A model generated the notes under the pieces. It did not search any database and had not been told where the DNA came from. It saw only the letters and a program-made list of their open reading frames with translations. Shown one piece after another: positions 53,280-62,265 of a stretch of 64,000 nucleotides of DNA (positions are counted from its first letter, which is position 1; each line of letters opens with the position of its first letter). Source of the DNA: G963692885 sp964658655 (GTDB lineage Bacteria; Acidobacteriota; Terriglobia; Terriglobales; Acidobacteriaceae); assembly GCA_964658655.1 (NCBI GenBank), contig CAZZZL010000014.1, positions 19,910 through 83,909 of the forward strand. The letters are read 5' to 3'. The translations under genes were made by a program, and so were the position numbers.

Positions 53280-53497
53280 ACTCACGACTCCCGCATGCGC
53301 GTTTTCACTAAGGTGGTTATCGGCGGCGTTGTTGGACAACGTTACTCTCTGGGGATGAAATGCGGGTTGCTAAAGTTGTAGGAGCGGGGCCATCCCTGAT
53401 ATTCGACAGCTGCGATACCCCCGGGCGTCTTCATTCGGACCAGGCATCTGCCTTCAGCTTACTCCGCTTACAAATCCATTTAGTTCAGATTTGCACG

Positions 53498-54130
53498 CTA
53501 TTTCAATCCATTGTCCAAAATGGAACGCGCCATCATCACCACCTGCAAAGTGGAACTGCCACATAGCGGAACACTGCTTTCTTCGACGACATGGTAGCCA
53601 CGCGCCGTGTACAGTGGTACGCCAGTCAGAGTCGCGGCCATCTCAAAACGCGAGAAACCAGCTGCCTGCGCAGCGCGTTCACAATGCTCGAGCAGGCGGG
53701 AACCGAGGCCGCGCCGCGCCCAAGCGGGATGCACGAAGAAGGCCCGAATCTTTGCCGCATCGGTCGCCGGATCAAGCAGAGCGTCATCGCGCACGGCATG
53801 CAAATCGCCGCCGCAGAGGGTCCTGCGCATACTCCAGCCACCGCAGGCCGCAAACGATCCGTCACTGTTCTCGATGACGAAATACGTACCGTCGGCAATT
53901 AGCTGTGTGTCGAGGGTGAAGACGGTCTTGACTGCGATAGCAAGCTGTTCCGGTGAGTAGTCATTCCTCTGCAACTCCTGCACGGAAAGAGCAACCAGGC
54001 TGCGCAGGCGAGGAGCATCGTCGATGACAGCCGGACGCAGGTGAAGGGCATGCATGTCATTCGTAGCCGCAGCAGTCACAGAAGGAGCTTTACTGCAGGT
54101 AGCCGCGGAAGTTTCACTGCGACTCTGCAT
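53498..54130 (-). CDS. GNAT-family N-acetyltransferase
   Basis: 210 residues. The GNAT core starts near ALHLRPAVIDDAPRLRSLVA; acetyl-CoA binds at KIRAFFVHPAWARRGLGSRL, which has the R-x-x-G-x-G signature (ARRGLGS), and the fold ends with GFSRFEMAATLTGVPLYTAR and YHVVEES. Substrate unknown. The first 25 residues are outside the domain; ATG 54055 (MHALHLRP) is an alternative start but lacks a ribosome site. It follows the infC stop by only 12 bp and may ride on its transcript. Confidence 0.82.
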   Translation of the reverse strand: MQSRSETSAATCSKAPSVTAAATNDMHALHLRPAVIDDAPRLRSLVALSVQELQRNDYSPEQLAIAVKTVFTLDTQLIADGTYFVIENSDGSFAACGGWSMRRTLCGGDLHAVRDDALLDPATDAAKIRAFFVHPAWARRGLGSRLLEHCERAAQAAGFSRFEMAATLTGVPLYTARGYHVVEESSVPLCGSSTLQVVMMARSILDNGLK

Positions 54131-54142
54131 TGAGCATGCCGG

Positions 54143-54787
54143 CTACGACTGAGCCTGAGTGGAGGTCACAGGTTCGGGAGCAACCGCCTGGGGCTGTGCG
54201 GGTTTTGGTGCGGGCGCGGCTGGCGCCACCGCTGGCTTCTTCGCGGCTTCGAGGGCGATAGCCTTCTTGCCTGGCGCGAGAATGGCGTGCAGCGTCGTGC
54301 CTTCCATGCGCGGCATGAATTCAACGATGCCGATGTCGCCCATGTCCTGGATCAGGCGATTGATGATGTTGTAACCGAGGTCGCGATGTGCCATCTGGCG
54401 GCCCTTGAAACGGAGCGACGCCTTGACCTTGTCGCCTTCACCGAGGAAGCGGACTGCCTGGTTTTTCTTGGTCTGATAATCATGCTCATCGACGGTGACA
54501 GAAAATTTCACTTCCTTCACGACGATGACTTTCTGCTTCTTGCGCGCGGCGCGATCGCTCTTGTCCTTTTCGTACAGGAACTTTCCATAGTCCTGAATAC
54601 GGCAGACAGGCGGAACAGCGTTGGGCGAAACTTCTACCAGGTCAAGGCCACGCTCACGAGCGATTTTCAGTGCCTCGAACGGCTGCAGAATGCCCAGCTG
54701 GTTGCCCTCGTCGTCAATGACGCGGACTTCACGGGCACGGATCTTATCGTTGATACGGATGAATGACTTGGCTGAACGCTTATCGAT
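54143..54787 (-). CDS. infC: Translation initiation factor IF-3, AUC start codon
   Basis: 214 residues. No ATG or TTG suits the family alignment. The upstream reading frame continues past a GTG at 54520 through VRVIDDEGNQLGI, ARERGLDLVEVSPNAVPPVC and RIQDYGKFLYEKDKSDRAAR, the standard N-domain. The start is ATC at 54787 (or 54790), set by GGAGGAG at 54792-54798. A rare AUU/AUC start is the conserved basis of IF-3 autoregulation. C-domain: VKEVKFSVTVDEHDYQTKKN, ASLRFKGRQMAHRDLG, MPRMEGTTLHAILAPGK, then an Ala/Pro/Gln-rich tail of about 35 residues. It is far from rpmI-rplT. Confidence 0.94.
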   Translation of the reverse strand: MDKRSAKSFIRINDKIRAREVRVIDDEGNQLGILQPFEALKIARERGLDLVEVSPNAVPPVCRIQDYGKFLYEKDKSDRAARKKQKVIVVKEVKFSVTVDEHDYQTKKNQAVRFLGEGDKVKASLRFKGRQMAHRDLGYNIINRLIQDMGDIGIVEFMPRMEGTTLHAILAPGKKAIALEAAKKPAVAPAAPAPKPAQPQAVAPEPVTSTQAQS

Positions 54788-54791
54788 GATG

Positions 54792-54798
54792 CTCCTCC
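54792..54798 (-). promoter_or_regulatory. Strong ribosome site fixing the infC AUC start
   Basis: GGAGGAG on the minus strand, 4 bp before the ATC at 54787 (or 1 bp before the ATC at 54790). Strong Shine-Dalgarno plus AUC is the arrangement on which IF-3 feedback relies. Confidence 0.75.
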
Positions 54799-54841
54799 GG
54801 GGGTTGTCCTCTATGACGCCGAGGATGGGCCTTGCCCAATC

Positions 54842-54847
54842 AGTATA
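54842..54847 (-). promoter_or_regulatory. Candidate infC -10 box (TATACT)
   Basis: GTGATATACTG on the minus strand, giving a leader of about 48 nt before the AUC start. Same hexamer as before rpmI and the zapB-like gene. Confidence 0.5.
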
Positions 54848-54942
54848 TCACCGTAGGATGCGGCCAAATGGCGTTAGGACGCACTGCAAGCCCTCGTTTC
54901 CTAGAACGACATTCGGCGGTCGGAGGCTACGTCCGGAGAGCT

Positions 54943-56385
54943 TTAATCATAGTGAGACGCTTGCAATCCCGCCCCGGCAACAGCGTCTGCCAGGACTGTC
55001 ATCATCCGGTTGGCAGGCCATTTTCCGGCGACACCCACAGTGAGGAAATTGTCGGAAATAGCGCGTGTCACCTGCGATTCCGCGCGGGATTCCTGCAGGG
55101 TGACGACGGAAAGCCGCTTCCCGAGCTGCTGCTCACGGAAGTGCAGATTCTTTGCCTCGCCGAGCAACCGCAGCGCCGTCATGCGCTCGAGGACAGCTTC
55201 GCCTGGGACTGGTTTCTCCTGCTGGCGTGCCCACGCCGGCGTACCGGGCCGAGCAGAAAAGGGAAACAGGTGAAGATACGTAAAGGGAAGGCTTTCGATG
55301 AACCTATATGTCTCCTGGAAATGCGTGTTGGACTCGCCGGGAAAGCCAACCATGACATCGGCGCCAATAGCTGCATCGGGCATGGCAGAGCGGACGGCCA
55401 GCACCTTTTCGGCGTAGTGCCAGGGCCGGTAGCGGCGATACATCGCCCGCAGGATGGCATCCGAGCCCGACTGCAGCGGAAGGTGGGCGTGGCGGGCAAG
55501 CCTGGGGTGATCCCCAATGCCGAACGAGCGGAAAAGGTCGAGGAGGCGTTCCGACCAGTCCATGGGTTCGACCGAACTGATGCGGAGCCGGGGAAGGTTG
55601 CTTTGCAGCAGAATGGCTTCGACCAGTTCTTCGAGCCGCGCCGGTTGCTTCGGGACGCCAGACGATCCGTGACTAGCAACAGCGACTGCCAGGTCGCGAC
55701 CCCAGCGGCCCAGGTTGATGCCGGAAAGCACCATTTCCTGACCGCCGCCTGCGCTGAACGCACGAACGCTCTCGAGAATCCTGGATGCCTGGACGGAGCG
55801 ACTTCCTCCACGGGTTTGGGGAATGATGCAGAAGGAACAGCGGTTACCGCAGCCGTCCTGCACTTTAAGATTTGGCCGGGTGTGGTGACTGGATTGTGAC
55901 GAATTGCCCGGGCTGGCCAGGGCAAGCTCCGAGTGGGCAAATGTGTCATCGGCCAGAGGGCTGCCCGAACTCAGCAGCGCCTGCAGGGAGACGATCTGCG
56001 GGTTGTCAGGTCTTCCGCGTGGGGATGGTGGAGCATCGGGCATACCTGCCATGGCGGCCGCTATGCGGGCCACTAAGCCCTTATGGCTGTTGCCGACCAC
56101 GCGATCAACGCCCGGCAATGCTGCGACCTCCTCCGGCGCCCGCTGCGCATAGCAGCCGGTTACCAGCACCTTGATCCCGGGATTGGCACGGCGAGCCTTG
56201 CGGACGTAGGCCCGGGCCTGCCGGTCGGCTTCCTGAGTGACGCTGCAGGTGTTCAAGACCAGGACGCTGGCCGCGCCGAGACTGCCGGCTGCAGACAGGC
56301 CAAGCTGCTCCAGCTGGTTTGAGATGGCAGCGCCATCCGCCTGGCTTGCCCGGCAGCCAAAGTTTTCAACGTGATATTCTGCCAC
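54943..56385 (-). CDS. mtaB: tRNA ct6A37/t6A37 methylthiotransferase MtaB
   Basis: 480 residues. It adds a methylthio group to t6A37 of tRNAs. The N-terminal UPF0004 domain has the second-cluster cysteines Cys11 (ENFGCRASQ), Cys47 (LNTCSVT) and Cys78 (VTGCYAQR). The radical SAM cluster is Cys169, Cys173, Cys176 in DGCGNRCSFCIIPQTRG. VLSGINLGRWG, RLRISSVEPMDW, HLPLQSGSD and MVGFPGESNTHFQET are standard. The C-terminal TRAM-like part is short. An insert of about 40 residues (ALLSSGSPLADDTF to SSQSSHH) separates the two domains. Confidence 0.93.
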   Translation of the reverse strand: MAEYHVENFGCRASQADGAAISNQLEQLGLSAAGSLGAASVLVLNTCSVTQEADRQARAYVRKARRANPGIKVLVTGCYAQRAPEEVAALPGVDRVVGNSHKGLVARIAAAMAGMPDAPPSPRGRPDNPQIVSLQALLSSGSPLADDTFAHSELALASPGNSSQSSHHTRPNLKVQDGCGNRCSFCIIPQTRGGSRSVQASRILESVRAFSAGGGQEMVLSGINLGRWGRDLAVAVASHGSSGVPKQPARLEELVEAILLQSNLPRLRISSVEPMDWSERLLDLFRSFGIGDHPRLARHAHLPLQSGSDAILRAMYRRYRPWHYAEKVLAVRSAMPDAAIGADVMVGFPGESNTHFQETYRFIESLPFTYLHLFPFSARPGTPAWARQQEKPVPGEAVLERMTALRLLGEAKNLHFREQQLGKRLSVVTLQESRAESQVTRAISDNFLTVGVAGKWPANRMMTVLADAVAGAGLQASHYD

Positions 56386-56536
56386 CTTGACAGTCTAGCT
56401 TTGCTCGGCGCCCAGTGCAGGACGTTTGAAGACGGCGCAGGTAGGTAGCCCAACGGGCACGCAGCGGAAGATCATGGATTTTCCATTAGCTGCAACCAGG
56501 ATGAGCAAATCAGTACTTTGGGAGTACAAATACTTT

Positions 56537-57034
56537 ATGAAACAGCGCATTTTGCTGGTCGATGACGAATTGGCAATTCTTCTCACTCTGAAAGCGGTCC
56601 TTGAAATCCACGGTTTCGATGTGGAGACGGCTGCCTCGGCGCGGGAAGCGAAGTCGAAATTAAAGGCAAACGAATACCACATGGTCATTACGGACATGCG
56701 GATGGAAAGTGATACAGCGGGCCTTGAAGTGGTGCAGGCTGCCAAGAAGGCGCCGTACCATCCGGCGGTCGCCATGCTGACGGCGTATCCAATTCCAGGC
56801 TCTGAATGGCAGGACCAGGGGATGGACCAGATGCTGGTAAAGCCTATGAATACCAGTGATTTGCTGCTTCAGCTGGAATCCCTGCTGGTGACTCATGAAG
56901 AGAAGAAGCAGAAGGCAGCCCAGACCCATGCGAAGGCTGAGAGCAGCAATCCTGGCAAGCCATCGCTGGTAGCCGCCGGGGAAGCCCGGAAGGCTCCGGC
57001 AGCGAAGAAAGCCGCTTCAGCCCGCAACAAGTAG
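56537..57034 (+). CDS. Single-domain response regulator with Lys/Ala-rich tail
   Basis: 165 residues from ATG 56537. Receiver domain: acidic pair Asp9-Asp10 (LLVDDE), phospho-acceptor Asp53 (MVITDMRM), Thr82 (AMLTAYP) and Lys102 (MLVKPM). No output domain; after about residue 120 comes a basic, Ala-rich tail (HEEKKQKAAQTHAKAE to PAAKKAASARNK), possibly disordered. No histidine kinase is adjacent, so the partner is encoded elsewhere. A longer frame to 56426 is open but starts outside the domain. Confidence 0.85.
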   Translation: MKQRILLVDDELAILLTLKAVLEIHGFDVETAASAREAKSKLKANEYHMVITDMRMESDTAGLEVVQAAKKAPYHPAVAMLTAYPIPGSEWQDQGMDQMLVKPMNTSDLLLQLESLLVTHEEKKQKAAQTHAKAESSNPGKPSLVAAGEARKAPAAKKAASARNK

Positions 57035-57132
57035 CATTCGGCGCTATCAAGTCGCGCCTCTCCCTCGGAACGCAGGCATTTCCCGAACCGCAGGACACCA
57101 CGTCTTGCGGGTCGCCCACTTAACACCGGACG

Positions 57133-57429
57133 TCAGGCCGAAACGGCAATTACAGGAACCCGGCGCTGCTGGAAGCACTGGCGGCAAAGGACTGGCCGGC
57201 CTTGCGTCGGTTTGAAAGGCACCGTGGTTTCGGTTCCACATGCCGAGCAATTGGTCCGCGTTTCGGCACGCACCGAGGAGCTGCCGGAAGCACGCTTGGT
57301 TTTACAGACTTTGCAGCGTTTGGGATCGTTTTTGAACTGCTTGTCGTGAAAGAAGAGTTGTTCCCCAGCGGTAAATACAAAATCGTTGCCGCAGTCACTG
57401 CAGTTCAGAATTTTGTCGACGAAATCCAT
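57133..57429 (-). CDS. Small zinc-ribbon protein
   Basis: 98 residues from ATG 57429; the frame is open to 57585 but the upstream part is low quality. Four CxxC pairs make two zinc ribbons: CSDC with CKVC and CSAC with CRQC. DFVDKILNCSDCGNDFVFTA and GEQLFFHDKQFKNDPKRCK belong to the probable zinc-binding domain found in small bacterial proteins. Likely nucleic-acid or protein binding; role unknown. Convergent with the response regulator and on the same strand as rpsU. Confidence 0.8.
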   Translation of the reverse strand: MDFVDKILNCSDCGNDFVFTAGEQLFFHDKQFKNDPKRCKVCKTKRASGSSSVRAETRTNCSACGTETTVPFKPTQGRPVLCRQCFQQRRVPVIAVSA

Positions 57430-57756
57430 GGCCTTCCACCAACTGACACAAGCCTGAGCCTGTGCAGCCCTTCCCATTTGGGTATGCAGATTAGGGTGGT
57501 ACTTAACCTGTTCGAAGGAGTGGTTGCTGAGGGGGAGTGTGACAACGCACAGCTCTCGAAACGGGTCGGGGCCCAGCCGCAACAACAGATGCGGCTACTC
57601 ACTGCTTATGCTTGAGTGGTCTGCGAGGGGGGTGGCAGCGCCAGGAGCATATAAATCCGGCACGCGAACTAAGGGTCCTTCGACGAAGCGGGAGGAGCCT
57701 GGTTACGCGTGCCAAACCAGGCTCTCTCCTGCTGCTGATACTGCGCTTGAAACAGA
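57430..57756 (-). other. Gap between zinc-ribbon gene and rpsU
   Basis: No gene in 327 bp. It holds the hairpin listed at 57695-57724 and a purine-rich stretch near 57500-57540; nothing else stands out. Confidence 0.5.
57695..57724 (-). terminator. Hairpin after rpsU
   Basis: GAGCCTGGTT (57695-57704) and AACCAGGCTC (57715-57724) form a perfect 10-bp stem with a 10-nt loop, 33 bp beyond the rpsU stop. No U-tract. Confidence 0.5.
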
Positions 57757-57954
57757 TTAGTCCTGCTCTTTACGAGCCTTCTTGCGATTCCGCTTGCGCG
57801 CCAGTGCTTCTTTTACGCGTTTCCGCTCGCCGGGCTTCAGGTAGAAGGAATGACGTTTGACTTCCTTGATGATGTCTTCCTGTTGTACCTTCCGTTTAAA
57901 CCGACGCAATGCATTTTCAAGCGGCTCGCCTTCTTGTATGCGAACCTCTGCCAA
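57757..57954 (-). CDS. rpsU: Ribosomal protein bS21
   Basis: 65 residues, normal length. EVRIQEGEPLENALRRFKRK and KEVKRHSFYLKPGERKRVKE are diagnostic, with a very basic C-terminus. It is a late-assembling 30S protein that affects mRNA selection. Monocistronic here. Confidence 0.97.
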   Translation of the reverse strand: MAEVRIQEGEPLENALRRFKRKVQQEDIIKEVKRHSFYLKPGERKRVKEALARKRNRKKARKEQD

Positions 57955-58266
57955 TGTGTACTACACCTCCAGACTTCCCGAGAGGGGTCACTCTTAGATT
58001 ACGGGAGGTTTGGCATGCTGCGTCAAGTAAAAAGGTTGCGAATGCACAATTAAGCGAAGATTTTCGAAGAAATTGGACTATTAACCCGGATAAAAACACT
58101 TACATAGTTACCCGGGTACACCATCGGGCATATGTTTTTCCTTAAACCGGGATACTTGTGAGGTTCCTTACAATTTCGTGATGCATGTAGCTCACGCAGC
58201 GCGTTGTGGTCACAGGGCCTTTCATTAGAATGCCCCTCTACACTTGAATAAGGAGTTGTTTCCGAG
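57955..58266. other. AT-richer divergent region between rpsU and gamma carbonic anhydrase
   Basis: No gene in 312 bp; clearly lower GC than the surroundings. Contains two ACCCGG-type short repeats (58083-58120) and, near 58239, a TACACT -10-like box followed by AAGGAG (58250-58255), which serves the gene at 58267. Confidence 0.5.
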
Positions 58267-58791
58267 ATGATCCGTACCTACCAGGGGCACGCGCCGGTGA
58301 TCCCCGATTCCTGCTACATCGACGTGTCGGCCCAGGTGATTGGCGACGTCACGCTGGGTGAGCATTCGAGTGTGTGGATGAACGCTGTCCTGCGCGGAGA
58401 TGTCCATTCGATTCGCATCGGCGCCGGTTCGAATGTGCAGGATTGCGCTGTCCTGCATGGCATGCGGTACAAATACCCGGTAATTGTAGGCAACTCCGTG
58501 ACGATTGGCCACAATGCGACGGTACATGGCTGCGTAGTTGAAGATGCGTGCCTGATTGGTATTGGAGCGATGATCCTGAACAATGCGCGCATCGGCGAGG
58601 GATCGATCATTGCCGCGGGTGCACTTGTGCCGGAGGGCACGATTGTGCCGCCACGCACACTCTGGGCAGGTGTGCCGGCAAAGCAACGGCGCGAACTAGG
58701 CGACGAGGACCGTAAGTCGATCCTGATGTATGCAGGCAATTATCTTGATTACACGGCGACCTATTTAAAGGAACGGGATAACTGGAAGTAA
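58267..58791 (+). CDS. Gamma carbonic anhydrase family protein
   Basis: 174 residues forming a left-handed beta-helix, with hexapeptide repeats throughout (VSAQVIGDVTLGEHSSVWMN, AVLRGDVHSIRIGAGSNVQD, GVIVGNSVTIGHNATVHG-like). The zinc histidines His64 (CAVLHG), His82 (TIGHNA) and His87 (TVHGC) are conserved. The acidic loop of Cam is absent, as in YrdA/PaaY relatives, so CO2 hydration needs proof; trimeric. It is upstream of an amidohydrolase, 36 bp apart. Confidence 0.93.
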   Translation: MIRTYQGHAPVIPDSCYIDVSAQVIGDVTLGEHSSVWMNAVLRGDVHSIRIGAGSNVQDCAVLHGMRYKYPVIVGNSVTIGHNATVHGCVVEDACLIGIGAMILNNARIGEGSIIAAGALVPEGTIVPPRTLWAGVPAKQRRELGDEDRKSILMYAGNYLDYTATYLKERDNWK

Positions 58792-58827
58792 GTCACTAAC
58801 TGAATTTCAGAAAGGCTGGAGAACCCT

Positions 58828-60099
58828 ATGCGCTTGTTGAAGCTCTCATTGGTTTTCATCCTTCTCCTCTGTCTGCTGATTTATGGAGTTGCTTTCCGCC
58901 CCTTGCGTGAGAAGCACCCTGTGGCCGTTCCTGCTCCGGGAATGCTGGCGGTTGCCGGCGCGCGTATCTATACCAGTCCGGATGCCCCTCCTATTGACGA
59001 TGGGACCATCCTCATCCAGAACGGCAGGATTGTGGCCGTTGGGCAAGGGATACAGATACCCGCGGGAGACGCGCGTGTGCCCTGCCATAGCTGCGTCGTC
59101 ACCGCCGGTTTCTGGAACGCCCACGTCCATTTCACCGAGCGCAAGTGGGCCTGGGCCGATTGGAAATCGCGTGCGGTACTGCAAGCGCAACTGCAGGACA
59201 TGCTCACCAGTCGCGGCTTTACGACGGTCGTCGACACCGGATCAAACCTGCGGGGTACTGTGCCGCTGCGCCGGCGCATTGAGCATGGCGAACTGGCGGG
59301 CCCGAAGATTTACACGGCGGGCGCTGCCCAATATCCGCCGAATGGAATCCCCTATTACCTGAAGGATTCGCTGCCCCGCTGGCTGGTGTTTTTTATGCCG
59401 CAGCCCGCTAGTCCCGCGGCGGCGGAAAAGGCGGAGGAGAGAAATATCGCGGACGGCGCGGATATTGTGAAGCTTTTCACCGGCTCCTACGTGGCCCGGG
59501 GCACGGTGCTGCCGATGCCTGTCGCCAACGCCTTGGCAGCGGTGAAGGTTGCCCATCACAACGGCCAGCTGGCATTTGCGCATGAATCAAATGCGCAGGG
59601 TGTGCGGGTTGCGCTGGAAAGCGGTGTCGATGTGCTGGCGCACGCGGCGGACACCACCGAGGGTGTCGATGACGAGTTGTTGAAGAGCCTGGTGAGCAGG
59701 CACGTGGCGATGATTCCGACACTGAAAATGTTTGCCACGACGGTGACGACAAATCCTGCGTATCTCGATCCCATCTACGCGGAGGTCAAGCGCTTTCACG
59801 AACTGGGCGGCGCACTCATTTTCGGTACGGACGTCGGCTATATGGGCGATTACACGACCGATGGCGAATTCGAAGGCCTGATGCGGTGCGGGCTGTCGGG
59901 AGCCGACGTTTTGCGGATGCTGACGACCGTTCCGGCGGCTCGCTTTGGAGTCGCAGCGGAAACGGGGACCCTCGAAATCGGCAAGGCTGGGGACCTAACG
60001 ATCCTCTCGGGCGACCCTCTCGCCGACCCGCACAATTTTGCCCGTGTGGAAGCGACGGTCCGGGGCGGACGGCTACTGTGGCAGACTGGAGGACGATGA
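58828..60099 (+). CDS. Membrane-anchored amidohydrolase (imidazolonepropionase-like)
   Basis: 423 residues. One N-terminal helix, LLKLSLVFILLLCLLIYGVA (3-22), anchors it, with the enzyme outside. Metal sites: HxH in FWNAHVHFTE, Lys in DIVKLF (likely carboxylated bridge), His in LAFAHESN and VLAHAAD, and Asp in IFGTDVGYMG. The small beta domain is split between the ends (ILIQNGRIVAVG; AGDLTILSGDPLADP). Substrate unknown. GGAG lies 7 bp upstream. The stop overlaps the next start (ATGA, 60096-60099), so the two are coupled. Confidence 0.87.
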   Translation: MRLLKLSLVFILLLCLLIYGVAFRPLREKHPVAVPAPGMLAVAGARIYTSPDAPPIDDGTILIQNGRIVAVGQGIQIPAGDARVPCHSCVVTAGFWNAHVHFTERKWAWADWKSRAVLQAQLQDMLTSRGFTTVVDTGSNLRGTVPLRRRIEHGELAGPKIYTAGAAQYPPNGIPYYLKDSLPRWLVFFMPQPASPAAAEKAEERNIADGADIVKLFTGSYVARGTVLPMPVANALAAVKVAHHNGQLAFAHESNAQGVRVALESGVDVLAHAADTTEGVDDELLKSLVSRHVAMIPTLKMFATTVTTNPAYLDPIYAEVKRFHELGGALIFGTDVGYMGDYTTDGEFEGLMRCGLSGADVLRMLTTVPAARFGVAAETGTLEIGKAGDLTILSGDPLADPHNFARVEATVRGGRLLWQTGGR

Positions 60100-62165
60100 C
60101 TCGATGGCTGTTTGGCGTGACGATCTTTCTCGGCGCATTTCTGCTGTTTCTGCTGGAGCCCATCGCGGCGAAACAGCTGGTCCCGCAGTTTGGCGGCTCG
60201 GCCGCCGTGTGGCTCACCTGCCTCGTGTTTTTTCAGACATTTCTGCTTGCCGGGTACCTGTACGCGCACTGGATCGGGAAGCGGACAACGCAATACTCGG
60301 GAAGCGCGAAGGTGCCCTACCGGAATAGCGGTCTGCATGCCGGGCTACTGTTACTGGGGTTGCTTCCCATCTTTTTGTGGGCTTCGCTGGGCATCGTTCT
60401 GCCGCCGCTGACGTCGCATCCGGTGATCAGCATTTTCAGGGATCTTTCCCTGTCGATCGGTCTGCCGTTTCTGCTCCTTGCGTCGACGGGGCCGCTGCTG
60501 CAGCTGTGGTTTACGCGATTTGTTCCTGCCGCCATTCCCTATCGGCTCTTCGCGCTGTCAAACCTTGCTTCGTTGCTGGCGCTCGCTCTTTATCCCACAC
60601 TCGTCGAGCCGTATTTCACACTGCATCATCAGCGGCTTGTGTGGTGCTCCGGCTTTGTGGTCTACGTTGGTTTGTCTCTAGTGCTGCTCAGAAAAACGGC
60701 CTCGCAGATAGCTGTCGCGAGCGCTTCAGACGATAAGACCGAAGCTGGGGGAGAGGGATTTCCCGGACTTCCTGCTGCGCGCTACACCCGCCTTCTCTGG
60801 CTCCTGCTGCCCATGGGCGCGGGCATGCAGTTGAGCGCGGTGACGAGCCATCTTACTGAGAACATTGCGGCGCTACCGCTGCTTTGGATACTGCCGCTCG
60901 CCGTTTACCTGCTCAGCCTGATTGTTGCATTCGAGTACCCAAAACTCGTGCGGGTCTCGGTTACGATCAGGATGATGGCCGTGCTGCTCGCCAGCCTTGG
61001 CTATATGCTGACCAAGCTCGACAGCGACCTGCCGATCAAGATCAGTATTCCGTTTTACCTGCTGGAATTATTCGTCGCCTGCCTTTTTCTGCATACTGCC
61101 GCCTATGATCTGCGCCCGCGAGAGGCAAGCGGGCTGACGCGCTTCTATCTGTACTTTGCCGCCGGAGGAGCGCTCGGTTCGTTCGCGATTGGCATCGCAG
61201 CGCCGCTCATGTTTTCTGCCAACTACGACCTTGCGATTTCGTTTCTCGTGACGGCGCTGCTGACGTTACTGGTGATCTGGAACTCCGGGTGGTCGCAGCG
61301 GCTGACCTGGTCAGTCGGCAGTGCGCTACTTCTATACCTGATCGTGCTACTGCACGGAGCCTTTCAGCATAACCGCCTGGTCGGCATACGGAACTTTTAC
61401 GGAACCCTGCGCGTGGAGCAGAAAAACATGGGGCCGCTCGGCATCATGCGCAGTCTCACCAATGGCACCATCCGGCATGGCACACAGATTTTTACAGCTG
61501 AGATGAGTCGCACGCCGACGACTTACTACGCGCCCGACTCCGGTATCGGCGCGGCCATGCGGTACTGCTGTGGCAACCAGCCGCGACGTATCGGTGTCAT
61601 TGGACTTGGCGTCGGCACGATCGCGGCGTATGGACGTGCGGGCGACACCATCCGTTTCTACGAGATCAATCCTGCGGTCCTGCCGATCGCTCAGCACCTG
61701 TTTACATATCTGCGCGATACCCCGGCCCACGTGAGCGTGGTTGAGGGAGATGCCCGTGCCTCGCTCGCGAAGGAGCCATCGCAACAGTTCGATGTGCTGG
61801 CTGTCGATGCATTCTCGGGCGACTCGATCCCACTGCACCTGTTGACCAGGGAAGCGACGGACCTCTATCGGCGGCATCTCGCGCCTGGCGGCATTATCGC
61901 GTTCCACGTATCGAATCAATACGTAGACCTGGAGCCGCAGATCAGCCTGCTTGCAAAGCAGGCTGGCATGCAGGCGCGCACTATTTTCAGCGCAACGGAT
62001 GAGGATCGTGGCCAGTTCCGCGCGGTCTGGGTGCTGGTGACGAACAATACTGGTTTCCTCCAGGATCGGGGTGTTGTGCTTCGTCTAAACAAGACGGGCG
62101 AGCAGTCGAACGTACGCCTGTGGACCGATGACTTCTCGAGCCTGTTGCCCGTCCTTCACTGGTAG
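60096..62165 (+). CDS. Membrane-embedded spermidine-synthase-like protein
   Basis: 689 residues from ATG 60096. The N-terminal two thirds has about ten to twelve helices (WLFGVTIFLGAFLLFLLEP, VWLTCLVFFQTFLLAGYLYA, YFAAGGALGSFAIGIAAPLM). The C-terminal third (about 440-689) is a Rossmann methyltransferase-like domain related to spermidine synthase: IGVIGLGVGTIAAYGR, FYEINPAVLPIAQ, VVEGDARASL, LAVDAFSGDSIPLHLLTREA, GGIIAFHVSNQYVDL. Fused forms like this are widespread but their substrate is unproven, and no speD or speE partner is near. Coupled to the amidohydrolase by a 4-bp overlap. Confidence 0.85.
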   Translation: MTRWLFGVTIFLGAFLLFLLEPIAAKQLVPQFGGSAAVWLTCLVFFQTFLLAGYLYAHWIGKRTTQYSGSAKVPYRNSGLHAGLLLLGLLPIFLWASLGIVLPPLTSHPVISIFRDLSLSIGLPFLLLASTGPLLQLWFTRFVPAAIPYRLFALSNLASLLALALYPTLVEPYFTLHHQRLVWCSGFVVYVGLSLVLLRKTASQIAVASASDDKTEAGGEGFPGLPAARYTRLLWLLLPMGAGMQLSAVTSHLTENIAALPLLWILPLAVYLLSLIVAFEYPKLVRVSVTIRMMAVLLASLGYMLTKLDSDLPIKISIPFYLLELFVACLFLHTAAYDLRPREASGLTRFYLYFAAGGALGSFAIGIAAPLMFSANYDLAISFLVTALLTLLVIWNSGWSQRLTWSVGSALLLYLIVLLHGAFQHNRLVGIRNFYGTLRVEQKNMGPLGIMRSLTNGTIRHGTQIFTAEMSRTPTTYYAPDSGIGAAMRYCCGNQPRRIGVIGLGVGTIAAYGRAGDTIRFYEINPAVLPIAQHLFTYLRDTPAHVSVVEGDARASLAKEPSQQFDVLAVDAFSGDSIPLHLLTREATDLYRRHLAPGGIIAFHVSNQYVDLEPQISLLAKQAGMQARTIFSATDEDRGQFRAVWVLVTNNTGFLQDRGVVLRLNKTGEQSNVRLWTDDFSSLLPVLHW

Positions 62166-62225
62166 TTTCCAGCAAAAAAAATGAGCGAAGAGCTTCGTGG
62201 AAGAAGAAATAGTTGCCTTATTACA

Positions 62226-62235
62226 TACAACTGTA
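62226..62235. promoter_or_regulatory. Candidate BlaI/MecI operator
   Basis: TACAACTGTA is a TACA-TGTA palindrome of the kind bound by BlaI/MecI repressors, located 30 bp before the blaI-like start, with a second near-match (TTACAT, 62221-62226) beside it. Autoregulation is inferred. Confidence 0.5.
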
Positions 62236-62265
62236 GTAGAAAAACAATCAGGCGTAGGAGGAACG

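Noticed and set aside
54143..54520. infC starting at GTG 54520
   Set aside because: It would remove the whole IF-3 N-domain, which continues upstream in frame.
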